A DNA stretch of 64,000 bases from BM003 sp963699835 (GTDB taxonomy: Bacteria; Pseudomonadota; Gammaproteobacteria; Steroidobacterales; BM003). Shown here one piece after another: positions 16,107 through 24,473 of the stretch (position 1 is its first letter; the number at the start of each line of letters is the position of its first letter). Where the stretch lies: positions 124,001 through 188,000 of the forward strand of contig CAVOVJ010000009.1 in the NCBI GenBank assembly GCA_963699835.1. Reading direction: 5' to 3'. The position numbers were made by a program, and so were the translations under genes. The notes below the pieces were generated by a model, which saw only the letters and a program-made list of their open reading frames with translations, made no database searches and was not told the origin of the DNA.

Positions 16107-16514
16107 TCAGATGCCGTGGTGCGCGAGGTCCTGGACCGCGCGCAACATGTCGCGCCGGCTGATGATTCCGACCAGGCGATTGCCGTCCATCACCGGGTAG
16201 CGCCGGTACGGCGAGTTTACGAACATCTGCGCCAGGTCCAGCAGGCTGCTGTCGACATCGACCGTACGTACGACCCGGCTCATGTACTGCTCGACCTGGC
16301 CGCCGAGTTCACCGTGGTAACTCGCTTTTAGCACGACTTCCATGCAGTCGCGTTCGGTCAGCATTCCCACGATATTGCCGTGATCATCGAGCACCGGTGC
16401 CCCCGATATCTTGTGCTCGACCAGCAGGTGCACAGCCTGGAGCACATCCATATTCGGACGCAATGTAACAAGCGACTTCGACATATATTGCCGGGCCTGG
16501 ATTTTCTCGGGCAT
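16107..16514 (-). CDS. CBS-domain pair protein
   Basis: A 135-residue protein built of two CBS motifs (about residues 10-60, VTLRPNMDVLQAVHLLVEHKI, and 75-130, VDVDSSLLDLAQMFV with GIISRRDMLRAV). Such stand-alone pairs bind adenine nucleotides and regulate partners. The start at 16514 was chosen because AGGAG lies just upstream, and a longer open frame overlaps nqrM. It begins 2 bp after the nqrM stop at the end of the nqr operon, so a role in sensing energy charge for Na+-NQR is possible. That is inference from position only. Confidence 0.85.
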   Translation of the reverse strand: MPEKIQARQYMSKSLVTLRPNMDVLQAVHLLVEHKISGAPVLDDHGNIVGMLTERDCMEVVLKASYHGELGGQVEQYMSRVVRTVDVDSSLLDLAQMFVNSPYRRYPVMDGNRLVGIISRRDMLRAVQDLAHHGI

Positions 16515-16516
16515 CG

Positions 16517-16720
16517 TCAGGACTCCTGCTGCGGATCCGACCGTGCCTGGCGCCTGGCCCGTTCGCGTTTCGGGCAGGAACCGGCGCAGATCTCGCAGCC
16601 TTCGGGGTTGTTTGCTCCGCCGCAACTGCCGCGGATCGGTTCGCGCCCGAGCATTACCCCGAGCCCCAGCGCGAGCATGAACAACGAAATAAACAGCAGG
16701 CTAATAAAGAATGTCGTCAT
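16517..16720 (-). CDS. nqrM: Na+-NQR maturation protein NqrM
   Basis: A 67-residue membrane protein with one N-terminal helix (residues 3-24) and four cysteines (33, 42, 45, 49) in a GSCGG and CEICAG pattern, the signature of NqrM (formerly DUF539). NqrM is needed to mature Na+-NQR, probably by supplying iron for the Cys-bound centre between NqrD and NqrE. Its start overlaps the apbE stop by 4 bp. Confidence 0.94.
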   Translation of the reverse strand: MTTFFISLLFISLFMLALGLGVMLGREPIRGSCGGANNPEGCEICAGSCPKRERARRQARSDPQQES

Positions 16721-17766
16721 TTTGAGTCACCGTTCGCCAGGTAGGGCGCAAATGCCTGGCTGTGCCGCGCCACGATTTTGTCGCCATCGCGACGCAGAAA
16801 CAGGGCTGCGATAAGCTGCTCGTTGGCAAACCGAATGCCCTTGTCCGGGCCCATTACCAGTAGTGCCGTAGCCATGGCATCGGCCTCCATGGCCGAAGAG
16901 GCGACTATCGTCACCGAGGCCAGATCATTCCCGGCTGGTCGCCCGCTACGCGGGTCTATCGCATGGGAATACCTGCGGCCATCGACCGCGAAAAAATTGC
17001 GGTAATCGCCCGACGTTGCGACCGCCTCTCCAGACAGCCCCAGCACCATGTACACAGTACGTTCTGTTGCGATCGGTCGTTCGACGGCGATTCGCCATGG
17101 TTCTTGGTCCTGATTGCGGCCGCGGGTTTTGACTTCGCCGCCTACCTCAATCATGTAATCGTCCAGACCGCGGCTGTCGAGCAGCCAGTCTATTCGGTCC
17201 ACTGCGTAACCCTTGGCGAGCGCGGACAAGTCCAGCGCAACCGCGGGTGCGAGCTTGCGCAGTGCCGGCGGCTCCTCGCGGGTGCTCACCAGGTCGAAGC
17301 CGACCGTTTCGATCGCGGCATCGATTGCGCTTTGCGGCGGTGGCGTGTCGCGCGGTCCGCTGCCGCCAAAACCCCACAGTTCGACCAGCGGGCCGACCGT
17401 GGGATCGAAAGCGCCGTCACTGATGGCGCTGACTCGGAGCGCCGCATCCACGACGTCGACGACGCTGGGATCGACGCTGACCCAGTCGACGGAGTCGCTG
17501 CTGTTGAAGCGCGACAGCTGCGAATCCTCGATGTAGGTCGACATCAAAGCGGTGATGCGGGCAAGCTCGGCTTCGATCTCGCGCTGCAGATCGTTGGCGC
17601 TGGTCGTCGTTTCGGGCGCGACGATCCGGACCGAGTAGGTCGTCCCCATGGTGCTGCCGGTCAGGTGCCAGTCGTCGCGCGCGCAGCCCACAAGCGCGAC
17701 CAGCATCGCGACGACAGGCAGCGTAATGCGCGACAGGAAACCGGGGCTGTTTGCTGGGATTGGCAT
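16717..17766 (-). CDS. apbE: FAD:protein FMN transferase ApbE, lipoprotein
   Basis: This is the flavin transferase that attaches FMN to threonines of NqrB and NqrC. It has 349 residues from the ATG at 17766. The lipobox VALVGC puts the acylated Cys at position 28, as expected for a periplasm-facing ApbE. GSTMGTTYSVRI, the ALDLSALAKGYAVDRI motif, IEVGGEVKTRG and YSHAIDPRSGRPA are all conserved. The gene lies 31 bp after nqrF. A longer open frame to the left runs into nqrF and was rejected. Confidence 0.95.
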   Translation of the reverse strand: MPIPANSPGFLSRITLPVVAMLVALVGCARDDWHLTGSTMGTTYSVRIVAPETTTSANDLQREIEAELARITALMSTYIEDSQLSRFNSSDSVDWVSVDPSVVDVVDAALRVSAISDGAFDPTVGPLVELWGFGGSGPRDTPPPQSAIDAAIETVGFDLVSTREEPPALRKLAPAVALDLSALAKGYAVDRIDWLLDSRGLDDYMIEVGGEVKTRGRNQDQEPWRIAVERPIATERTVYMVLGLSGEAVATSGDYRNFFAVDGRRYSHAIDPRSGRPAGNDLASVTIVASSAMEADAMATALLVMGPDKGIRFANEQLIAALFLRRDGDKIVARHSQAFAPYLANGDSK

Positions 17767-17797
17767 GATGTCGTGGCGTTGCCGCTGTCGTGGCCGC

Positions 17798-19021
17798 TCA
17801 GCCGCCAAAGTCGTCGAGCATGATGTTGTCGGGCTCGACACCCTGGTCCTCGAGCATATGGATGACGGCACTGTTCATGACTGGCGGTCCGCACAGGTAG
17901 TATTCGCAATCTTCCGGTGCCGGGTGATTGCGCAGGTAGTGCTCGAACAGTACCTGATGGATGAAGCCGGTGTAGCCGCTCCAGTTATCTTCAGGCAGCG
18001 GTTCGGATAACGCAACATGCCACTCGAAGTTGCCGTTTTCGGCGGCGAGGGTGTCGAAGTCATCGACATAGAACATCTCGCGCAGGCTCCGCGCACCGTA
18101 CCAGAAAGAGATTTTACGCTTTGCATGGAGGCGTTTTAGCTGATCGAAAATATGCGATCGCATTGGTGCCATGCCGGCGCCACCGCCGACGAATATCATC
18201 TCCGCGTCGGTATCCTTGGCGAAAAACTCCCCATAGGGCCCCGATATCGTGACCTCGTCGCCGGGTTTCAGGCTGAAGATGTATGACGACATCACACCGG
18301 GCGGGATATCGCCGTTACCGCCCGGTGGCGGGGTCGCAATGCGTACGTTCAGCATCACGATATCGTTTTCTTCCGGGTAATTGGCCATCGAATACGCGCG
18401 CATCACCGTCTCGGTGCAGGTTGAGCGATATCGCCACAGGTCGTAGCGGTCCCATTCGTCGCGATATTCCCCGTCAATATCGAAATCGCGGAAATTGACG
18501 TCGTGCGGTGGGCATTCGATCTGGATATAACCGCCGGCGCGAAAATCCAGTACCTCGCCCTGGGGAAGATCCAGCACCAGTTCCTTGATAAAGGTTGCGA
18601 CGTTGCGGTTGGAACGGACGGAACATTGCCATTTCCTGACCCCGAAAACCTCGTCCGGGATCTGGATTTTCATGTTCTGTTTACACGCCACCTGGCAGGC
18701 GAGCCGCACATGTTCGCGCGCCTCTCGCTTGTTTATCAGCGACGCTTCGGTCGGCAGCAGCGTGCCGCCGCCTTCGCTGATCTGAACCCGGCACTGGCCA
18801 CACGTGCCCTGCCCGCCGCAGGCCGACGATATGAAAAGCCCGGCATCGCCAAGCGCGCCGAGCAGCTTGCCCCCCGCTGCGGCGTGCAGCGTGCGTTCCT
18901 CGTTTACGAGGATGTCGATCTCGCCGCTGGCAACCAGCCGTTTCCGGGCCAGCAAAATCACCACGCACAGGCTCAGTACGATCAGGGTAAAAAAGGTGAC
19001 GCCTAGTGTGACTTCAAGCAT
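17798..19021 (-). CDS. nqrF: Na+-translocating NADH:quinone reductase subunit F
   Basis: This is the NADH-oxidising entry subunit, 407 residues. It has an N-terminal membrane helix (3-25), a plant-type ferredoxin domain with Cys68, Cys74, Cys77 and Cys109 for the 2Fe-2S cluster, an FAD domain with RAYSMAN, and an NADH-binding domain with GGGAGMAPMRSH and YYLCGPPVMN. It is full-length compared with Vibrio NqrF (about 408). It is the last structural gene of nqrABCDEF. Confidence 0.97.
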   Translation of the reverse strand: MLEVTLGVTFFTLIVLSLCVVILLARKRLVASGEIDILVNEERTLHAAAGGKLLGALGDAGLFISSACGGQGTCGQCRVQISEGGGTLLPTEASLINKREAREHVRLACQVACKQNMKIQIPDEVFGVRKWQCSVRSNRNVATFIKELVLDLPQGEVLDFRAGGYIQIECPPHDVNFRDFDIDGEYRDEWDRYDLWRYRSTCTETVMRAYSMANYPEENDIVMLNVRIATPPPGGNGDIPPGVMSSYIFSLKPGDEVTISGPYGEFFAKDTDAEMIFVGGGAGMAPMRSHIFDQLKRLHAKRKISFWYGARSLREMFYVDDFDTLAAENGNFEWHVALSEPLPEDNWSGYTGFIHQVLFEHYLRNHPAPEDCEYYLCGPPVMNSAVIHMLEDQGVEPDNIMLDDFGG

Positions 19022-19051
19022 GTCTGTTGCCTGGTCTCATCGAATGCCGCT

Positions 19052-19654
19052 TCAGATTCCGGAGAACGCCATGAACCCGAGCGACATCAGGCCGACGGTG
19101 ATAAAAGTGATTCCGAGCCCCTGCAGGCCCTCGGGTACGTCGCTGTACTTCATCTTCTCACGCAGCCCGGCCAGCGCGATGACCGCCAGCGCAAAACCGG
19201 CCCCGCTGCCGACGCCGTAGACCACGCTCTCTGCAAAGCCGTAGCTGCGCTCGATCATAAACAGGCTGCCGCCGAGGATCGCGCAGTTGACGGTGATCAG
19301 CGGCAGGAAGATACCCAGCGCGTGGTATAGCGCAGGGAAGAAACGGTCCAGCGTCATCTCCAGCAGCTGCACCATTGCGGCGATCACGCCGATGTAGCTG
19401 ACCAGGCCGAGAAAGCTCAGATCGACAGCGGGCAAGCCCGCCCAGGTCAGCGCGCCGGCTTTCAGCAGGTACTGATAGATCAGGTTGTTGAGCGGTACCG
19501 TGATCGCCTGAACAACGATAACGGCGAGTCCCAGGCCAATGGCGGTATCCACGCGTTTCGACACCGCCAGAAACGTGCACATGCCGAGGAAGAACGACAG
19601 CGCCAGGTTCTCGACGAATACCGCGCGGACGAACAATGTGAGGAGGCCGTCCAT
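19052..19654 (-). CDS. nqrE: Na+-translocating NADH:quinone reductase subunit E
   Basis: A 200-residue integral membrane subunit with six predicted helices. Cys26 (FLGMCTFLA) and Cys124 (TVNCAILGG) are the conserved cysteines that, with those of NqrD, hold the intramembrane iron centre. The start overlaps the nqrD stop by one base (TGATG). The much longer open frame in the same phase is out-of-frame reading of nqrD and is not a fusion. Confidence 0.97.
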   Translation of the reverse strand: MDGLLTLFVRAVFVENLALSFFLGMCTFLAVSKRVDTAIGLGLAVIVVQAITVPLNNLIYQYLLKAGALTWAGLPAVDLSFLGLVSYIGVIAAMVQLLEMTLDRFFPALYHALGIFLPLITVNCAILGGSLFMIERSYGFAESVVYGVGSGAGFALAVIALAGLREKMKYSDVPEGLQGLGITFITVGLMSLGFMAFSGI

Positions 19655-20316
19655 CACAATGCCTCCGTTCTGTGAACTTCGTGAATCCGGAATTCGGCTT
19701 TTTCCACCTGCTCGCGCTTCCAGCTTCTGACCGCCCATATCATCAGCCCGATGATGAAGAACGCGCTGGGCGGCAACAGCATCAGACCGTTCGGAACATA
19801 CCAGCCGCCATCGCTGGCAATCGGCAGAATCCGCACGCCCATCAGTGTCCCGGCGCCAAACAGTTCGCGGCAGGTCGCGACGATAATCAGAATCAGGCTG
19901 TAGCCGAGCGCATTCCCCAAGCCATCGAGGATCGACAGGCCGACAGGGTTTTTCATCGCATAGGCCTCGGCCCGGCCCAGCACGATGCAATTGGTGATAA
20001 TCAGGCCGACGAATACCGACAGTTGCTTCGAGATTTCGTAGGCGTAGGCTTTCAGGACCTGGTCGGTGACGATGACCAGCGAGGCGATAATCGTCATTTG
20101 CACGATGATGCGGATGTTGGTCGGCAGGAAGTTGCGGATCGCGCTGATCGAGGCATTCGACAGCACCAGTACCGCGGTCAATGCCAGGCACATCGTTAAC
20201 GACGGCAACAGCGAGGTCGTCACCGCGAGCGCCGAGCAAATGCCGAGGATCTGGAGGATTATCGGGTTTTCGTCGATCAGCGGCCGCAGCAGGACCTGTT
20301 TCGCTTCGCCGTTCAT
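19654..20316 (-). CDS. nqrD: Na+-translocating NADH:quinone reductase subunit D
   Basis: A 220-residue six-helix membrane subunit. Cys27 (LGICSALA) and Cys110 (IITNCIVLGR) match the conserved cysteines facing those of NqrE. LSNASISAIRNFLPTNIRI and GRAEAYAMKNP are strongly conserved family segments. It overlaps nqrC by 4 bp and nqrE by 1 bp, so all three are probably translationally coupled. Confidence 0.97.
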   Translation of the reverse strand: MNGEAKQVLLRPLIDENPIILQILGICSALAVTTSLLPSLTMCLALTAVLVLSNASISAIRNFLPTNIRIIVQMTIIASLVIVTDQVLKAYAYEISKQLSVFVGLIITNCIVLGRAEAYAMKNPVGLSILDGLGNALGYSLILIIVATCRELFGAGTLMGVRILPIASDGGWYVPNGLMLLPPSAFFIIGLMIWAVRSWKREQVEKAEFRIHEVHRTEAL

Positions 20317-21086
20317 GAATCGCTCCCGGATTGTTCGAGCCGCCGCAGGTAGGGGCCATAACCTTGCCCGCCGAGCCAGAATGTAAGCATGTTGGTGACC
20401 CCGCGGCCGGTCAGCGTCGCCCCGGCCATGCCATCGATTGAGTGCGGATCGCCGGCCGCCGCTCGCCCGCGGATCACCTCCAGCCGAGGTTCGCCATCGG
20501 CGTCATAGACTTTCTTGCCGGGCCACAGGCCCAGCCAGCGCGGATCTTCGATCTTGTCGCCGAGGCCCGGTGTCTCGCCATGTTCGTAAAAGGACAGCCC
20601 GGAAACCGTATTGCCGTCCGCCTCCAGAGCAATAAAGCCGTACATCGTGGACCAGAGGCCGTAGCCGCGGATCGGCAGAATGATGGTGTCGATTTCATCG
20701 CCGTCTCGCAGCAGGTAGACCTTGGCATAACGCTCGCGGCGCTTGATGTTGGCGATGTCCCCGGATTTGTCGAGCGCGTCGCTCTGTGCCGGGTTGCGCA
20801 GCGCTGCCTGCGTGTCGTAGTCGTTCGGGTCGAGGCCCTCGACATACTCGCCACTGGCCAGATCTACGATGCGAACCTCGATCTGGCCGAACTGTTCGCT
20901 GACGTCGCGGGCCGGATCGTACAGCCCGGCCGCGGCGAGGATGTTGCTCTGCTGGAAGCGCAGTTCGTTTTCCGCCTGGCGCGGGCGCAGGCCGACCGCG
21001 GCGGCGGCGACCAGTACCGAACACACCAGGCTGACGCCCAGCGCCACCAGCAGCGTTTTTGTCGGGGTTTCAACTGACGCGGACAC
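20313..21086 (-). CDS. nqrC: Na+-translocating NADH:quinone reductase subunit C
   Basis: A 257-residue subunit with one N-terminal membrane helix (about 11-31) and a periplasmic FMN domain. The flavin attachment motif is AGAT followed by LT (Thr224), a mild variant of the usual SGAT with Ala in place of Ser. GYGLWSTMYG and HGETPGLGDKIEDP are conserved. It overlaps nqrB by 17 bp. Confidence 0.96.
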   Translation of the reverse strand: MSASVETPTKTLLVALGVSLVCSVLVAAAAVGLRPRQAENELRFQQSNILAAAGLYDPARDVSEQFGQIEVRIVDLASGEYVEGLDPNDYDTQAALRNPAQSDALDKSGDIANIKRRERYAKVYLLRDGDEIDTIILPIRGYGLWSTMYGFIALEADGNTVSGLSFYEHGETPGLGDKIEDPRWLGLWPGKKVYDADGEPRLEVIRGRAAAGDPHSIDGMAGATLTGRGVTNMLTFWLGGQGYGPYLRRLEQSGSDS

Positions 21087-22290
21087 GACGCTTGCGCCTC
21101 CGTCGGATATTGGCCTGGATAACGAAGTAATCGATCAGCGGGGCGAAAATATTGGCGAACAGAATCGCCAGCATTATGCCCTCGGGGAAGGCCGGGTTGG
21201 CGACGCGAATGACCACCGTCAGCGCGCCGATCAGGAAGCCGAAAATCCAGCGCCCGGTATCGGTGTGGGCCGCAGTGACCGGATCGGTCGCCATAAACAC
21301 CATGCCGAACGCGAATCCGCCGAGTACGAGATGCCAGTACCACGGCATCGAGAACATCGGGTTGGTATCGCTGCCGATAAGGTTGAAGACCAGTGTGGTG
21401 GCGACCATGCCGAGGAAAACGCTGAGGATAATCCGCCAAGACGCGATACGCGTATAGATCAGGAACAGACCGCCGAGCAGGCAGGCCAGCGCGGACGTTT
21501 CGCCGAGCGAACCCTGCATCACACCGAGAAAAGCGTCCATCCAGGTCAGGCCGTCGGCGAGAATCGCCTCCACGCCGCCGTAGGCGGAGAGCCCCAGCGC
21601 AGTCGCGCCGCTAAATCCGTCCACCGCCGTCCACACGGCATCGCCGGATAGCTGCACAGGGTAGGCGAAATACAGAAATGCGCGTCCGGCAAGCGCCGGG
21701 TTGAAAACGTTCTTGCCGGTGCCGCCAAACACTTCCTTGGCTATCACCACGCCAAAACTGATGCCAAGCGCGACCTGCCACAGCGGCGTTGCCGGCGGCA
21801 AAATCAGCGCATACAGCATCGAGGTGACGAAAAAACCTTCGTTGACCTCGTGGTTGCGAACGGTGGCAAACAACACCTCCCAGAACCCACCGGCGATCAT
21901 CGTTACCACGTAGATCGGCAGGAAATACATCAACCCGTGGAGCATGCACGCGGCGATGCTCGACGGGTCATAGCCGACCCCCAGCGCATCGAGCAGGCCA
22001 CCGCGCCAGCCGGCCGCGGATTCGATGCCCATTGCCGCCATTGCGGTGTTGGCCTGGTAGCCGGTGTTCCACAGCGCCATCAGGATTGCCGGGAATGTTC
22101 CCACGACCACCAGGATCATTACCCTTTTGAGGTCGAGCGCATCGCGGACATGAGGCGCGTGGCGGGTGCGATCCGGCGGTGAATAGAAAAGCGTGTCCAC
22201 CATCTCGTACAACGCCGCCAGGCCCTCGAAGTTACCGCCCTTGGTGACATGGGGTTCGATCCGGTCGAGAAGCTTGCGCAGCGGTTTCAT
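21070..22290 (-). CDS. nqrB: Na+-translocating NADH:quinone reductase subunit B
   Basis: A 406-residue membrane subunit with about ten helices, carrying covalent FMN at Thr230 of the FSGAT motif. It is implicated in Na+ passage. The start at 22290 overlaps the nqrA stop by one base, and the longer frame to the left lies inside nqrA. KNVFNPALAGRAFLYFAYP and FMATDPVTAAHTDTGRW are hallmark sequences. The length agrees with known NqrB (about 410). Confidence 0.97.
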   Translation of the reverse strand: MKPLRKLLDRIEPHVTKGGNFEGLAALYEMVDTLFYSPPDRTRHAPHVRDALDLKRVMILVVVGTFPAILMALWNTGYQANTAMAAMGIESAAGWRGGLLDALGVGYDPSSIAACMLHGLMYFLPIYVVTMIAGGFWEVLFATVRNHEVNEGFFVTSMLYALILPPATPLWQVALGISFGVVIAKEVFGGTGKNVFNPALAGRAFLYFAYPVQLSGDAVWTAVDGFSGATALGLSAYGGVEAILADGLTWMDAFLGVMQGSLGETSALACLLGGLFLIYTRIASWRIILSVFLGMVATTLVFNLIGSDTNPMFSMPWYWHLVLGGFAFGMVFMATDPVTAAHTDTGRWIFGFLIGALTVVIRVANPAFPEGIMLAILFANIFAPLIDYFVIQANIRRRRKRRVRVS

Positions 22291-23636
22291 CAGCCTTCCT
22301 TCTCGATCTGGGCGAGATTCTTGCGCAGCGCGACGCCATACTCGTATTTGCTCGCGCAGACGAAAGAGCACAGCGCGAGATCTTCTTCGTCGAGTTCGAG
22401 GCACCCGAGCGCCTGCGCGGTGTCGGTATCCTGCACGATCAGCGCCCGCAGCAGCGGTGCCGGCAGGATGTCCAGCGGCATCACCGGTTCGAAATTGCCG
22501 ATCGGCACCATTGCCCGGGGACTGCCGTTTTGCGATGTGTCGAAGTCGCGCGGCCGCGATCGCTCAATGCTGCCGGCAAAGGCGCGGATTGCGGAATACT
22601 TGCCAAAACCCGGTTTCAGCCAGGCCAGGAACTCGCGTTCGTGCCCCTCCTGCAGCGCGCTGATCTGCAGATCGTAACGGCGCAGAAAGGTTGCCCATCC
22701 GGCGGCGCGCCGGCCGGACAGTATCGGTCCCGAGATGACTCGCACACGTCCCGGCTTCAGTTCCCCGCGCATCAGGTCTTCGGTATTGGCGCCGAGGCGT
22801 GTGCGCACCAATCGCGGGCGCTCCATTTTGGGACCGGCCATAGCGATGATTCTCTCCACCCAAATTTTGCCGCGGGTGAAAAGGCGGCCGACCGCGATGA
22901 CGTCCTGGTAGCCGATATGCCACACGACATGTTTCGCATCGACCGGATCGAGAAAGTGGATATGGGTGCCGACCAGGCCCGACGGATGCGGTCCGGAAAA
23001 CTCTGCGTTGCGAAACTGTTCGCCCGTGGCGGCGGGTATGCCGCTGCCCGGTGCGGTGCATACGTAAACCGGCCCGGTGGTCAGTCTGGCGATGACGTTG
23101 AGCCCGTCGATGTAGTCATCGCGGAACTCGTCGATGATGGTCGCCGGCGGTGCCGCCAGAGCGTTGCTGTCAATCGCGGTAACAAAAATCGATGCCGGGC
23201 GCGACTCCGGCGGCGGAATCTTGCTGAACGGTCGGGCTCGGAACGCCGTCCACAGACCCGCCTCTACCAGTCGTTGTTGCACGGTGGTGGCGTCCAGCGC
23301 CGCAAGCGCCGCGCGTTCATGTCGGGAGAAGGTCACCTCGGCGTTGCCATCCAGCCGTATCACGACCGACTGCAGTACCCGGCGCGCGCCGCGGTTGATC
23401 GCTTCCACGATCCCGGCTCCCGGTGCGGCAAATACCACGCCCGGATTTCTCTTGTCGCTGAAGATTTGTTCGCCGAGCTTGACCCGCTGACCCTCTGCCA
23501 CATGCATGGTCGGCCGCAGCCCGATGTAGTCACCACCCATCAGCGCTACGGTCGCAACTTTGGCGCCCTGATCGATGATCGGTTCCGGTCGCCCGGCGAT
23601 CGGGAGGTCGAGCCCTTTTTTGATTTTAATCAGCAT
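22290..23636 (-). CDS. nqrA: Na+-translocating NADH:quinone reductase subunit A
   Basis: A 448-residue peripheral subunit, first gene of the nqr operon. It begins MLIKIKKGLDLPIAG. It has GGDYIGLRPTMHVAEGQRV, the barrel-sandwich-like segment expected near the N-terminus, and the C-terminal region YGVALRKNLAQIEKEG. The start at 23636 was chosen over an upstream in-frame Met because homology begins exactly here. It lies 208 bp after the last V-ATPase gene on the same strand. Confidence 0.96.
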   Translation of the reverse strand: MLIKIKKGLDLPIAGRPEPIIDQGAKVATVALMGGDYIGLRPTMHVAEGQRVKLGEQIFSDKRNPGVVFAAPGAGIVEAINRGARRVLQSVVIRLDGNAEVTFSRHERAALAALDATTVQQRLVEAGLWTAFRARPFSKIPPPESRPASIFVTAIDSNALAAPPATIIDEFRDDYIDGLNVIARLTTGPVYVCTAPGSGIPAATGEQFRNAEFSGPHPSGLVGTHIHFLDPVDAKHVVWHIGYQDVIAVGRLFTRGKIWVERIIAMAGPKMERPRLVRTRLGANTEDLMRGELKPGRVRVISGPILSGRRAAGWATFLRRYDLQISALQEGHEREFLAWLKPGFGKYSAIRAFAGSIERSRPRDFDTSQNGSPRAMVPIGNFEPVMPLDILPAPLLRALIVQDTDTAQALGCLELDEEDLALCSFVCASKYEYGVALRKNLAQIEKEG

Positions 23637-23844
23637 CTGCAATGGAGGCCTGATCGTTCGGCGCCGGGCCGGATCCGGTGGCGGCGCGCGCATGGTGTTC
23701 CGCTGTGTCCCGATTAACCGCGACGATCGGCCGATAGTACCCGTATTTAAACCCTGGTTTGCGTTGCAGCCGAACGTCGCTTTAAATGCGAGCGTGTCGG
23801 TTTCCCAGCGGTGGATTGTATCAGGACGCTATCGATTGCACCCG
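23637..23844 (-). other. Gene-free gap between V-ATPase and nqr genes
   Basis: These 208 bp on the minus strand separate the subunit D gene from nqrA. No gene or clear terminator was found. It includes a less GC-rich patch around 23735-23795 that could hold the nqrA promoter. Confidence 0.3.
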
Positions 23845-24468
23845 TTAGAAATCGTTGTCGACACCGGCATAGCGCACTCTTATCGCTTCCTCCTGCTCGA
23901 ATGCGTCGAGTTGTTCCCCGACAAAACGAACGCTTTCGTCAATCTCCGGCAGCACGACATTCTCCAGCGCTCGCGCGCGGCGCTCGGTGCGGCCGTACTC
24001 CGCGGCAAGGCGGCGCAGATTTCCGGCAATCGCCGCGAGCTCGGCGGCATGCCCCAGCAACCGCGCGAACAGGGCCGCGCAATGGCGGGCCTCGCGGCTT
24101 GGGTTGAGCGGTGAATAGGTGGCGGCGGCCGCCGCGTCGTCCCATTTCGCGGCAATTTGCGCGACCCCGAGAAAGCGCCGGTTTTTGATTTCAAGCGTGG
24201 CCTCACTCAAGTCGCGCGCCGGGTACACGGATAGCCCGTCGAGTCCGTGCCGTGCGGCGGCCGCAGCAAGCGCCGCGGCGGCCTCGGTCTGGCAGTCCGT
24301 ATAGCGGCGAAACTCCGCGTCATACCGCCTCAGCTGGACCAGAATTTCGCTGGCCAGCATGATCCGTTTCTCGTCGAGGAATCCGTATCCCTCGCGGACC
24401 ATGCGCCGCTCGTCGCGCAATTCGAGGTGGACACTGCGGGTTGGAGTCAGGTCGCGCGCCTCGGGCAT
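23845..24468 (-). CDS. atpD: V/A-type ATPase subunit D
   Basis: A 207-residue central-stalk subunit, mostly two long alpha helices: an N-terminal LTPTRSVHLELRDERRM, a GYGFLDEKRIMLASEIL heptad region, and a C-terminal coiled coil with RTERRARALENVVLPEI. It is the last gene of the ATPase operon, 5 bp after subunit B. The length matches NtpD/AtpD (about 200-220). Confidence 0.93.
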   Translation of the reverse strand: MPEARDLTPTRSVHLELRDERRMVREGYGFLDEKRIMLASEILVQLRRYDAEFRRYTDCQTEAAAALAAAAARHGLDGLSVYPARDLSEATLEIKNRRFLGVAQIAAKWDDAAAAATYSPLNPSREARHCAALFARLLGHAAELAAIAGNLRRLAAEYGRTERRARALENVVLPEIDESVRFVGEQLDAFEQEEAIRVRYAGVDNDF

Positions 24469-24473
24469 GGTTG

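Noticed and set aside
19052..20359. Apparent 435-residue protein ending in NqrE, as if NqrE were fused to a new N-terminal domain
   Set aside because: The first part is nqrD read out of frame, and NqrE homology starts exactly at the ATG at 19654, which overlaps the nqrD stop.
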